A stretch of DNA of 64,000 nt, taken from the NCBI GenBank assembly GCA_017473115.1, contig JAFUNC010000004.1, forward strand, positions 62,001-126,000, in the 5' to 3' direction. Positions within the stretch are counted from its first letter, which is position 1, and the number at the start of each line of letters is the position of its first letter. This stretch comes from Lachnospiraceae bacterium. Lineage in GTDB: Bacteria > Bacillota > Clostridia > Lachnospirales > Lachnospiraceae. Position numbers and translations under genes: made by a program. Positions 34,276 through 42,809 of the stretch are shown in pieces. The notes beneath the pieces are model-generated. The model saw only the letters and a program-made list of their open reading frames with translations. It did no database searches and was not told the origin of the DNA.

Positions 34276-34316
34276 ATTATTCTCCTTTAAAATCACATAT
34301 CTAATACATTATTAAT

Positions 34317-36470
34317 TTACACAATTCTCTTAAATTTCTTCTCAATCTCATACTTAGTCATAGAGAACATCGTCGGTCTGCCGTGAGGACAATGATAAGG
34401 ATTCTCCAATGTTAAAAGTTGATCTAAAAGTGCCGACACTTCTTCAAAAGTCATAGAATTATTCCCTTTTACGGCTGCTTTACAAGCCATGGTTGCAATT
34501 CGGTCCTCAATGATTTCGATTCGTCCCGCAGAGTGTACCTGCGCCAATTCTTCCAGAATTGCAAGGAACATTTCCTTGGCATCTGCGCCGTACAAATCCA
34601 CCGGAATGGCACGAAGCATCAACTCATTGCCACCGAAAGAATCAATTTCAAAGCCAAATCCTTCAAAAACATCTTTATGCTCCTCATAAACCAAAGAATC
34701 ACCCGGTGAAAGACTTATTACAATGGCCGGAGCCAGATTCTGTGACATAATTTCCTTTTCACGGAATTTGGCCATAAATGTTTCAAATTTTACCTTTTCA
34801 TGGGCAGCATGCTGATCCATAACATAAAGTTTATCTTCAAATTCAATCAGCCAATACGTCTTAAATACCTGACCTAACACCTTGAAATTCCGGCGTTTGT
34901 CTTCTGTCAGAAGTTTTTCTTCAAACAAATCCATCTGTTCCGGTTTTTCAATGATAATATCCTGTGCAAACGGTGATTCGGGTTTATCTAAAACTACTTT
35001 TGATGTATCTGTAGCAAACGAATCCACGACAGTATCCGAATCTGTACCGGGTTCTTTTTTATCACTGTGTTCAGTTGCATCCGAACTATCATTCTCTGCA
35101 TCCGCAAAGAACAAATCGCTCTCAAAACGCTTCTTTTCGGGCATTACCCCTATTGTAGGATTTAATTTAATCTCAGGATTCGAGAACGGTCTTTTTACTG
35201 AAGTAAGGTCAATGTAAGGTTCTTTTTCCGACTCTTTAGAATCAATTACACAGTTTGACGAAGACTTTTCTTCAACTGCTTTGCTCGTCGGTGTTTCATG
35301 CAAACCATCAATAACTTTAGAAGTTTGATTTGTTTCCACCTGCACTCCGCCATTTTCCACACGGATTCGTTCTGCTTCAATTTCTTTCCAGTCCTTCAAT
35401 CGCTCCTTTTCAAAAGGCTCCGGTGTAGTGATTCTTTCATCAACCGACTCTTCTGCAACAAGTTTCGCTTCCGGAATCATTTCCTTACCACTTAATCGAT
35501 TGTGAATATTATCTACCAAGCAGCGTACCAACTGCTCCTGATTCGACATACGAACCTGCATTTTCGTAGGATGCACATTTACATCAAGTGCTGTAGTATC
35601 CACATTAATATGTAAGACACAGAACGGAAACTGATGTTGCATCATAAAGCCTTTATAGCCCTCTTCAATGCCCTTTGATATAAAATTGCTGCGTACGTAA
35701 CGTCTGTTTACAAAATAATTCTCAAAAGCACGATTTGCCCTGGAAAGTTCAGGCTTCCCAAGGTATCCCTCAATTGTAATACCATCCTGTTCCACCTTTA
35801 CGGGAATCAAGGCTTTCGTGGTATCACGTCCGTAAATACGGTAAATGACTTCTTTTAAATCGCCGTTGCCGGAAGTATGGAACTTCACGGCGTTGTTCAC
35901 CACAAGTTTAAAAGACATGGCAGGCATACTGAGTGCCATATGCTGCATTAACTCTACAATATGGCTTCCTTCCGTCATGGCAGACTTTAAAAATTTCTTT
36001 CTTGCCGGCGTATTATAAAAGAGATTCCGCACCAAAATTGTGGTTCCGTCAGGTGCACCCACTTCTTCCAATTCCTTCTGTATACCGCCTTCAATGACAA
36101 TACGGGTTCCGGTTAAGGAATCCTTCGTTTTAGTAATCATTTCCACCTGTGCAACCGCGGCAATACTGGCAAGCGCCTCACCGCGAAATCCCAGGGTCTT
36201 TAAGTAAAAAAGGTCCGCATCCGATTCAATTTTACTGGTTGCATGGCGCAAAAAAGCCTTAGGCAATTCTTCCGCAGGAATACCGCAACCGTCGTCGGTA
36301 ATACGAATCAAATCGATACCACCGCCCTTGATTTCCACGGTAATTGCCTTCGCCCCGGCATCCATGGCATTTTCCACCAATTCTTTTACCACGCTGGCAG
36401 GCTTTTCTACCACTTCACCGGCAGCAATTTTATCAATTGTCTGACTATCAAGCAACTTAATTTCAGGCAT
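34317..36470 (-). CDS. mutL: DNA mismatch repair protein MutL (endonuclease type)
   Basis: 717 residues, longer than Bacillus MutL (627). GHKL ATPase domain (~1-330: AAGEVVEKPASVVKELVENA, DDGCGI, GFRGEALASIAAV). The linker (~345-510) is long, Ser/Glu/Asp-rich and poorly conserved. The C-terminal endonuclease/dimer domain contains the metal-binding DQHAAHEKVKFE motif (DQHA-x2-E-x4-E), ACKAAVKGN and CPHGRPTMF. MutL nicks the nascent strand after MutS binds a mismatch. The cluster partner mutS lies three genes upstream at 39.0-41.7 kb. Confidence 0.95.
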   Translation of the reverse strand: MPEIKLLDSQTIDKIAAGEVVEKPASVVKELVENAMDAGAKAITVEIKGGGIDLIRITDDGCGIPAEELPKAFLRHATSKIESDADLFYLKTLGFRGEALASIAAVAQVEMITKTKDSLTGTRIVIEGGIQKELEEVGAPDGTTILVRNLFYNTPARKKFLKSAMTEGSHIVELMQHMALSMPAMSFKLVVNNAVKFHTSGNGDLKEVIYRIYGRDTTKALIPVKVEQDGITIEGYLGKPELSRANRAFENYFVNRRYVRSNFISKGIEEGYKGFMMQHQFPFCVLHINVDTTALDVNVHPTKMQVRMSNQEQLVRCLVDNIHNRLSGKEMIPEAKLVAEESVDERITTPEPFEKERLKDWKEIEAERIRVENGGVQVETNQTSKVIDGLHETPTSKAVEEKSSSNCVIDSKESEKEPYIDLTSVKRPFSNPEIKLNPTIGVMPEKKRFESDLFFADAENDSSDATEHSDKKEPGTDSDTVVDSFATDTSKVVLDKPESPFAQDIIIEKPEQMDLFEEKLLTEDKRRNFKVLGQVFKTYWLIEFEDKLYVMDQHAAHEKVKFETFMAKFREKEIMSQNLAPAIVISLSPGDSLVYEEHKDVFEGFGFEIDSFGGNELMLRAIPVDLYGADAKEMFLAILEELAQVHSAGRIEIIEDRIATMACKAAVKGNNSMTFEEVSALLDQLLTLENPYHCPHGRPTMFSMTKYEIEKKFKRIV

Positions 36471-36577
36471 TTATCCGATGTGTCCTTTCATAAAATTCAT
36501 CATCTCATAAGCAATTATCTGCCCATAAAATATAACAAGCAATATTACTATCACATTAATATATATTAACTATGTGC

Positions 36578-37399
36578 TTACCAAACAAAAGGCAGAAACA
36601 GAACGCCGGTGGCAAAAAGCACAATTAACGTAATAATAATTCCAACAGCCCAGCAGGAACCAAAAATAATCCAGAATACCTTCATATTCATAGGATTTGC
36701 TTTCTTCACGCTTTCTTCAAAAAAAGCGTCCATACGGGCAGTTTCTTCTTCTCCAAAGCATCTTCTGATAAAATCAGGATCGTATTTATCAATATTTCTG
36801 TCGTAACTCTTCTTATATACGTATTTTACGCCTTTATGTGCCTTGGCTGTATTATTGTAATATCTGTAATCATAATAAATTACAAAGAATGCAAGCACTG
36901 CTTCCAAACTCTCATATCCGTCCACAAAGTGAATCATATAATTATCTTTATTATCCGCAATGACACGATTGGACTTGGTTAACTGGCCAACAACGGTTTC
37001 GCCGTCATAAAAGGTCACATATTCCATGGTGCCAAGCACTCTTCTGTAACCAACAATCAACTTTCCAAAGTATTCCAGGCAAATCTGTGCTTTTAAAATA
37101 GCCGTTTTTTCAAGATAAAAGGCACCAACTTCATTACCGCCCATATCCACAACACCGTAGCGCTCAAACTCCTGATCCCCGGTAAACAAATAATTATAAG
37201 GCATGAACTGGGATACCATGTTCTGTGCCGTTTCATACTTCGTGGTATAAATCATATTCCCTTGCGCATCCATCAAATGAAATTCTTTCAAATGAATAGG
37301 ACCCCAGGGCGCATCTGCGGTATAAATCACCTGATTGTCCTTGCTGATTTCAAATCTGTTCACTTTTACTGACGATGTTTGGTTAATTCCTAAAATCAT
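36578..37399 (-). CDS. Membrane-anchored protein, possibly LURP-one/scramblase-like
   Basis: 273 residues. I chose the ATG at 37399 (AAGGAG upstream). The first ~180 residues look like an all-beta domain (VNRFEISKDNQVIYTADAPW, KEFHLMDAQGNMIYTTKYET, GVVDMGGNEVGAFYLEKTAI) whose paired strands resemble LURP-one/tubby-like folds; this is an impression from pattern only. A hydrophobic segment (AVLAFFVIYYDYRYY) and a C-terminal membrane helix (WIIFGSCWAVGIIITLIVLF) follow. It lies between mutL and a zinc-ribbon membrane protein, all on one strand. Function unknown. Confidence 0.6.
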   Translation of the reverse strand: MILGINQTSSVKVNRFEISKDNQVIYTADAPWGPIHLKEFHLMDAQGNMIYTTKYETAQNMVSQFMPYNYLFTGDQEFERYGVVDMGGNEVGAFYLEKTAILKAQICLEYFGKLIVGYRRVLGTMEYVTFYDGETVVGQLTKSNRVIADNKDNYMIHFVDGYESLEAVLAFFVIYYDYRYYNNTAKAHKGVKYVYKKSYDRNIDKYDPDFIRRCFGEEETARMDAFFEESVKKANPMNMKVFWIIFGSCWAVGIIITLIVLFATGVLFLPFVW

Positions 37400-37506
37400 A
37401 TGAATTCTCCTTTTTAAAATGTAATAAATGATTGTCAAATTTTTGACATAAAAATATGACTACATTTATAACACCAAATAAGGGATTGATAAGTTGTATA
37501 TGAATA

Positions 37507-38694
37507 CTATTTTCTCTCGACCACGCCCATAATGGTCTTTCCACAATATTTACAAGTATAATTTGCATCAACCGCCCCAATAATAGGCGCATTACAATGC
37601 GGGCAAACATCTTTTACAATCTTTTTTGCAAGGGCTACACGAAGATTCGTATCGTGCATATCCAAAGTACAGTTCTTAAGAAAACCGTATCGCATTGCAC
37701 TTCTTACCAATTTAATTCCGCTTTTTTTATTGTCTCGTTCTTTTACAACCGGAACTTTTTCAATTTTCACAAAGGGTTTCTTGCACTTTTTAAAATAATT
37801 TGCACAGGACTCCGTTGCAAAAAGACTGTTAACACGTTTCAAGCCAAACCAAATCATCGGAAGTAAAATAAGGATTGTGATAACAGCCATAAGTATCATA
37901 TCCATCAAATCATTTTGAATTAATTCAAAAGACGGCGGACCTTCACCGGATAAAAGCAAATCACCCAAATACTCTTTGTCATTCATTTTAGAAATACTGT
38001 CAAAAATCATACAAAGATTGATAACAATAACGCCCAGCCCTGACACAGGTCCTAATACGTAAAGTAACTTTTTAAAAGCGTATTTCTCTTTATCATAAAA
38101 CTGAACATTACTTTTATTGGTAGCCGTTTCATTTGTAATACTGTAAAAACGGTTATCAGCCCAAACTCTTGCAAACAAATCAGAACTGCCGCAATACTTA
38201 CAAGTACCCGTAAAATACATCTTCTTTTCGATGATTGCACCACAATTCCTGCATTCACAGGTACTGGTTTTGCTGTTAAGAACAACCTGATTGACTTTAT
38301 CGACTTCTTGCAAAGAATAATTCTTCATATAAAGCTTAGGAAAAAGTTTTAATTGGAACTGCAGTTTTCCGGTTGACTTTCCGTTAACTTCTTTTAAATC
38401 CTCTAAAGAAATATATCCGTTCAAATCCCCTTCAAAATATCCGGAATAAAATATCGCATCTCCAATCCACTGCCTTGATATCCCTGCTTGAACCAAAAGG
38501 ATAACGCCAAGTATAAAATGGCGGATACACTGTGGCGTTGCAACAGCATACAGTACGGTCTCTAAATTATCACGGTATGTATAAATCAAGGATAAAATTA
38601 CATAAACAGACATTAATACCAAAAAACTTCCGATGATATTAAATATCACATTTTTAATTTTATAAATAAGAATTGCTTTATTCCTTAAGTACAT
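37507..38694 (-). CDS. Membrane protein with two zinc ribbons, unknown function
   Basis: 395 residues. N-terminal helices (~13-40 and ~57-75), a soluble region with a zinc ribbon (CECRNCG...CKYCG, ~140-170), two further membrane helices (~215-235 and ~270-292), and a C-terminal second zinc ribbon (CPHCNAPIIGA...CKYCGKT) ending VVERK. The four CxxC knuckles are intact. Start ATG at 38694 about ten bases after AGAGG; a TTG seven codons upstream is less likely. It probably forms a unit with the downstream 36578-37399 gene. No family recognised. Confidence 0.6.
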   Translation of the reverse strand: MYLRNKAILIYKIKNVIFNIIGSFLVLMSVYVILSLIYTYRDNLETVLYAVATPQCIRHFILGVILLVQAGISRQWIGDAIFYSGYFEGDLNGYISLEDLKEVNGKSTGKLQFQLKLFPKLYMKNYSLQEVDKVNQVVLNSKTSTCECRNCGAIIEKKMYFTGTCKYCGSSDLFARVWADNRFYSITNETATNKSNVQFYDKEKYAFKKLLYVLGPVSGLGVIVINLCMIFDSISKMNDKEYLGDLLLSGEGPPSFELIQNDLMDMILMAVITILILLPMIWFGLKRVNSLFATESCANYFKKCKKPFVKIEKVPVVKERDNKKSGIKLVRSAMRYGFLKNCTLDMHDTNLRVALAKKIVKDVCPHCNAPIIGAVDANYTCKYCGKTIMGVVERK

Positions 38695-38746
38695 ATAAAA
38701 TTTTCCTCTGCTCAAGTTTTATACGTGAATGATTGAAAACTGCAAA

Positions 38747-39040
38747 TTATTCATCCTCTTCCGAAGCAAATCCAACTCTGTACAATTCATTTAATGCAGC
38801 TTGCGCTTTCTCTGATTCTTTCTTTTGTATAATTGCATTACGGTCGCTAAGAATCGACAGCATTTCGTCTACTAATTCGCCTTCCGGAAGATACGAATAA
38901 TGCGAAAGATAGCCAATCATTCTTCCTGCCGTAAAATTGGTATTCAAATTTCGTGTAATCAAATCACAAAGGGCTTCAGGATATCCCCGATCCACCAGCA
39001 TGTGATACAACTGCATACTAAGTTCGGTTCTTTCTTTCAT
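38747..39040 (-). CDS. Small conserved hypothetical protein downstream of mutS
   Basis: 97 residues, mostly helical and acidic at the end (RVGFASEEDE). SMQLYHMLVDRGYPEALCDL and MIGYLSHYSYLPEGELVDEM suggest a compact helical fold. Starts 7 bp after the mutS stop codon, so it is in the mutS operon. I do not recognise a domain. RecX was considered, but the three-helix RecX repeats are not evident. Confidence 0.65.
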   Translation of the reverse strand: MKERTELSMQLYHMLVDRGYPEALCDLITRNLNTNFTAGRMIGYLSHYSYLPEGELVDEMLSILSDRNAIIQKKESEKAQAALNELYRVGFASEEDE

Positions 39041-39047
39041 ACCGCAA

Positions 39048-41699
39048 CTACCATCTATTCTTCAATTTATTCTGCAAACGATACAAGGTATTCATAGCAT
39101 CAAGCGGTGTCAAAGTTGTAATATCAATTTCTTTTAATTCCGCAATTACATCCTCATCCGTTACCGTATCAAATAATGAAAACTGTGCCAAATCCACCTC
39201 ATCATATTTGGGTACGGAAACTTTTTTATCTGTCTTGTTCGTAGCTGTTGTAATGCTCTGAATTTTCTCGATGATGGCATTGTCAGTCAACTGCTCTACA
39301 ATCTCTTTTGCACGGTCAATGACCATATCGGGCACACCGGCAAGTTTGGCAACTTGAATACCATAGCTCTTGTCCGCTCCGCCTTTGACAATTTTACGTA
39401 AGAAAACAATATCGTCGCCCTTTTCCTTGACTGCGATGCAATAGTTGTTGACGTTACTCATTTTTCCTTCAAGTTCGGTCAATTCGTGATAATGTGTGGC
39501 AAATAATGTCTTCGCGCCAAGCAATTTACGATTGCTGATATGCTCAATCACTGCCCAGGCAATACTCAGACCATCGAAAGTGGACGTACCGCGACCGATT
39601 TCATCAAGAATCAAAAGACTCTTGCTTGTGGCATTACGTAAAATATTAGATACTTCATTCATCTCAATCATAAAAGTACTCTGACCGCTGGCAAGGTCAT
39701 CTGACGCACCGACACGGGTAAAAATACGGTCCACCACGCCGATTTTCGCACTGCCGGCTGGCACATAAGAACCAATTTGTGCCATTAAAACAATTAAGGC
39801 AGTCTGACGCATATATGTAGACTTACCGGCCATATTCGGGCCCGTAATAACCGAAATACAGTGATTATTATTATCCAAAAAGGTATCATTGGGGATAAAC
39901 ATATCGTGCTGGATCATTTTCTCAACAACAGGATGTCTTCCGTCTTTAATATCAATAACGCCTTTTTCGTTTAAAGTCGGTTTTACATAGTGGTTTTGTT
40001 CTGCAACATAAGCCAAAGAACACAATGCATCCAGGGTCGCAACCGCCTTGGCAGTACGCTGGATACGCTCCAATTGAGCCGCAATATAATCGCGCACCTT
40101 ACAGAACTCATCATATTCCAGATTGTTTAACTTATCTTCCGCATTGAGAATGGTATCTTCCAGTTCTTTCAAACGAATCGTTGTAAAACGCTCCGCATTG
40201 GTTAACGTCTGTTTACGGATATACTCTTCCGGTACCAAATTCAGGTAGGAATTGGTAACTTCCAAATAATAACCGAAAACCTTGTTGAATTTTACTCGCA
40301 AATTCTTAATGCCTGTACGCTCGCGCTCAGTATTTTCCAACTCAGCAAGCCAGGTTTTACCTTCGGTTTTCGCATTACGGAGATAATCAATATCGGAATT
40401 ATAGCCTTCCTTAATAATTCCGCCTTCTTTGGACTGTAAAGGAGGCTCTTCCACAATCGCATCAAAAATCATTTGATAAACATCTTTTAAATCATCGATT
40501 TCAGCCCGAAGTTCTACAATCTGCGGTGTTTCAAAACTCTCCAATACCGCCTTAATATGCGGCAACATTTCAAGCGAATTACGAAATGCAATCATATCTC
40601 TGGGATTAATAGACTGATAACTTACTTTACTGAGCAACCGCTCCATATCATAAATAGGGTTTAAATATTCCCTTAACTCATCTCTTGAAATACTGTCTTT
40701 AAAAAGAGCCCCGACTCCCGCCTGTCTGTACTCAATATCCTCTTTATAAAGCAGGGGTTGTTCAATAAAATGACGCAACGTTCTGGCTCCCATGGCAGTC
40801 TTGGTTTTATCCAATACCCAAAGAAGCGAGCCTCTCTTCTGTTTTTCACGCAACGTTTCCGTCAATTCCAGATTTCTTCTCGTAGAACTGTCAAGAAGCA
40901 TATATTTGCCTGTTGCATAAGGATATAAATGGGTAAAATGTGCAAGGGAAATCTTCTGCGTATCCTGCAAATACAGCATCAAAGCACCTGCAGCAATAAT
41001 ACCGGCAGGAAAATCCTCCACACCCATACCAATTAAGGAACTTACCTTAAAATGTTTCTGTAAACACTTTTTACAACCGACCTCATCAAAATAATGATTA
41101 TCCAAAGGATAAACACTGGTGTTCATACGTCCTTTCAAATCTTCCACATCAAAGCCGCTTACCATAAAAGCCTCATTGCAGATGATTTCAGAAGGATTAT
41201 ACTTACATATTTCATCAAATAAACGTTTTAAATCCGTTACTTCCGCAAGAAAATAATCGCCTGTGGTAACGTCAGCCACGGAAATTCCGATGGCATTCGT
41301 AAAATACGAGATACACATCAGGAAGTTATTTTTACTTTCTTCCAGGGCCTGAATATTAAGGTTCGTACCGGGAGTGACTACTCTGGTCACTTCTCTTTTT
41401 ACAAGGCCTTTTGCCATTTTCGGGTCTTCTACCTGCTCGCAGATTGCAACCTTGTAACCTTTAGACACCAATTTGTTTAAATAACCGTCCACCGCATGAT
41501 AAGGGACGCCGCACATGGGTGCACGTTCTTCCAAGCCGCAACTTTTACCGGTCAAAGTGATTTCCAGTTCCTTAGATGCGGTAATGGCATCCTCAAAGAA
41601 CATCTCATAAAAGTCGCCCAAACGATAAAAAAGAATACAATCGGGGTATTCCTGCTTGGTTTCCATATACTTTTGCATCATGGGTGTCAATTCAGCCAT
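39048..41699 (-). CDS. mutS: DNA mismatch repair protein MutS
   Basis: 883 residues. The mismatch-binding Phe-x-Glu is in LFYRLGDFYEMFFEDA. Connector, core and clamp follow, then the ATPase: Walker A GPNMAGKSTYMRQTA, Walker B LLILDEIGRGTSTFDG, and the C-terminal FATHYHELTELE segment. It ends near the usual dimerisation tail (ITTLTPLDAMNTLYRLQNKL). Start ATG at 41699 after GGAG; the in-frame upstream extension runs into a large inverted repeat and is not credible. Confidence 0.97.
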   Translation of the reverse strand: MAELTPMMQKYMETKQEYPDCILFYRLGDFYEMFFEDAITASKELEITLTGKSCGLEERAPMCGVPYHAVDGYLNKLVSKGYKVAICEQVEDPKMAKGLVKREVTRVVTPGTNLNIQALEESKNNFLMCISYFTNAIGISVADVTTGDYFLAEVTDLKRLFDEICKYNPSEIICNEAFMVSGFDVEDLKGRMNTSVYPLDNHYFDEVGCKKCLQKHFKVSSLIGMGVEDFPAGIIAAGALMLYLQDTQKISLAHFTHLYPYATGKYMLLDSSTRRNLELTETLREKQKRGSLLWVLDKTKTAMGARTLRHFIEQPLLYKEDIEYRQAGVGALFKDSISRDELREYLNPIYDMERLLSKVSYQSINPRDMIAFRNSLEMLPHIKAVLESFETPQIVELRAEIDDLKDVYQMIFDAIVEEPPLQSKEGGIIKEGYNSDIDYLRNAKTEGKTWLAELENTERERTGIKNLRVKFNKVFGYYLEVTNSYLNLVPEEYIRKQTLTNAERFTTIRLKELEDTILNAEDKLNNLEYDEFCKVRDYIAAQLERIQRTAKAVATLDALCSLAYVAEQNHYVKPTLNEKGVIDIKDGRHPVVEKMIQHDMFIPNDTFLDNNNHCISVITGPNMAGKSTYMRQTALIVLMAQIGSYVPAGSAKIGVVDRIFTRVGASDDLASGQSTFMIEMNEVSNILRNATSKSLLILDEIGRGTSTFDGLSIAWAVIEHISNRKLLGAKTLFATHYHELTELEGKMSNVNNYCIAVKEKGDDIVFLRKIVKGGADKSYGIQVAKLAGVPDMVIDRAKEIVEQLTDNAIIEKIQSITTATNKTDKKVSVPKYDEVDLAQFSLFDTVTDEDVIAELKEIDITTLTPLDAMNTLYRLQNKLKNRW

Positions 41700-41721
41700 G
41701 TGTCTTCTCTCCTGTTTCTTG

Positions 41722-41953
41722 GAATTGAACCGATTTTTGGATGCATATTCCAAATATCTTTCGGGTCAGATTTTTATATTTTAATGCGGACACGCTTCCG
41801 CTCGCTCCAACCACGTAGCGGACACTAAATTCGCGCTGCATTTCATTTGCACTCATTAAGTGCCGACGGGTTGAAAACGGTCCTTAATAAAAATATAAAA
41901 ATCCTACGCTTGATATAATTTACAAAAAGCATCCAAAAATCGGAATTTAATTC
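41722..41953. repeat. Large imperfect palindrome with GC-rich core, upstream of mutS
   Basis: Outer arms CCGATTTTTGGATGC (41730-41744) and GCATCCAAAAATCGG (41929-41943) are perfect 15-bp inverted copies, with further imperfect pairing outside to 41722/41953. Inner arms GATTTTTATATTTT (41769-41782) and AAAATATAAAAATC (41890-41903) match 14/14. The ~105-bp core between them is GC-rich, unlike its flanks, and contains GCGGACAC twice (41786-41793 and 41818-41825), a TTCCGCT/AGCGGA-type pairing and a GCACT/AGTGC hairpin. It fills most of the 378-bp gene-free stretch 41700-42077. It could be a dispersed repeat or a structured leader; only one copy is in the window. Confidence 0.75.
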
Positions 41954-41968
41954 ATCTTTAAATAATCA

Positions 41969-42001
41969 CGGAAAGTACGCACATTTAATTGCGTATTTCC
42001 G
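41969..42001 (-). terminator. Hairpin downstream of the XRE regulator gene
   Basis: CGGAAA-TACGCA pairs with TGCGTA-C-TTTCCG (one bulged base) around ATTAAATG. No strong T-tract, so termination is uncertain. Confidence 0.45.
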
Positions 42002-42077
42002 AGAAATATAATTTGTTACATAGGTCTATAATTTAGAAGATTATTATATATCAAATAAGAAAGTATTATTGGACATC

Positions 42078-42656
42078 CTACACGCCAATCATTGTTAAAA
42101 CAGACTTAATCACAAGTGCAAGCACAAATACCACAATAATCTCACCTATCAGCAGGATTATTTTATGATTTTTATGTTTTTTCACTTTCTGAATCAATCC
42201 GCTCGTATATAGCAAAATCATAATCGGCGTAATAATCACCATTACAAGGCAATAAGTTGACAAAGAACCTATTAAAAAATACTTTTCACTGATATCTCCG
42301 ATCCCCAGCAGACCGTACAAAAGCAAACTGACAACGCCCATAATACTAAGATTACGTATTTGCTTCAGCATACTTTCTTTTTCTAAATCCGCATAATCGG
42401 ATAAACTCTGTGCCACTTCTTTTACTTCTTCATTCATATTCTCGTTTTTCCTTTCTCCGTTGACGATTTCAGGAATGCTTACCTCATAAAGTTCCGCCAA
42501 TTCAATCAAGATGGAGATATCGGGCATATTATACCCGGTCTCCCATCTTGATATTGTCCTTCCGGAGACATTTAATTGTTCTGCAAGTTCTTCCTGTGTG
42601 AAACCTTTTTCTTTGCGAAGTTCTTTTAAGAAACTACCAATCTTTTTCTGGTCCAT
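42078..42656 (-). CDS. XRE-family regulator with C-terminal membrane domain
   Basis: 192 residues. Residues ~5-60 form a Cro/C1-type helix-turn-helix (FLKELRKEKGFTQEELAEQL, SGRTISRWETGYNMPDIS). A linker (~66-100) leads to about three membrane helices (VVSLLLYGLLGIG, YCLVMVIITPIMILLYTSGL, IILLIGEIIVVFVLALVI). This HTH-plus-membrane layout is common in Lachnospiraceae; some sense the envelope, but no ligand is known. AAAGGAGG before the ATG. No target gene is evident; an inverted repeat upstream could be its own operator. Confidence 0.82.
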   Translation of the reverse strand: MDQKKIGSFLKELRKEKGFTQEELAEQLNVSGRTISRWETGYNMPDISILIELAELYEVSIPEIVNGERKNENMNEEVKEVAQSLSDYADLEKESMLKQIRNLSIMGVVSLLLYGLLGIGDISEKYFLIGSLSTYCLVMVIITPIMILLYTSGLIQKVKKHKNHKIILLIGEIIVVFVLALVIKSVLTMIGV

Positions 42657-42703
42657 TCAGGTTCCTCCTTTCACTTGCAGAATATGAATTTTTGCCCGTT
42701 TTC

Positions 42704-42734
42704 AACACGACATAAAACGAGAAAAAGCCGTGTT
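42704..42734. promoter_or_regulatory. Inverted repeat upstream of the XRE gene, possible operator
   Basis: AACACG (42704-42709) and CGTGTT (42729-42734) face each other across 19 bp; the arms are flanked by T- or A-rich tracts. Autoregulation is a guess. Confidence 0.25.
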
Positions 42735-42809
42735 TTCCAAACTCGACAAATCTGTCTTGTTATAAAATTCTATTATGCACAGAATATTCATTTATTTATA
42801 TATTAATTA

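Noticed and set aside
34882..35217. Plus-strand serine-rich frame opposite the mutL linker
   Set aside because: Arises from the low-complexity acidic linker of mutL; no ribosome binding site.
38747..39040. RecX call for the small gene after mutS
   Set aside because: No RecX three-helix repeat; left as hypothetical.
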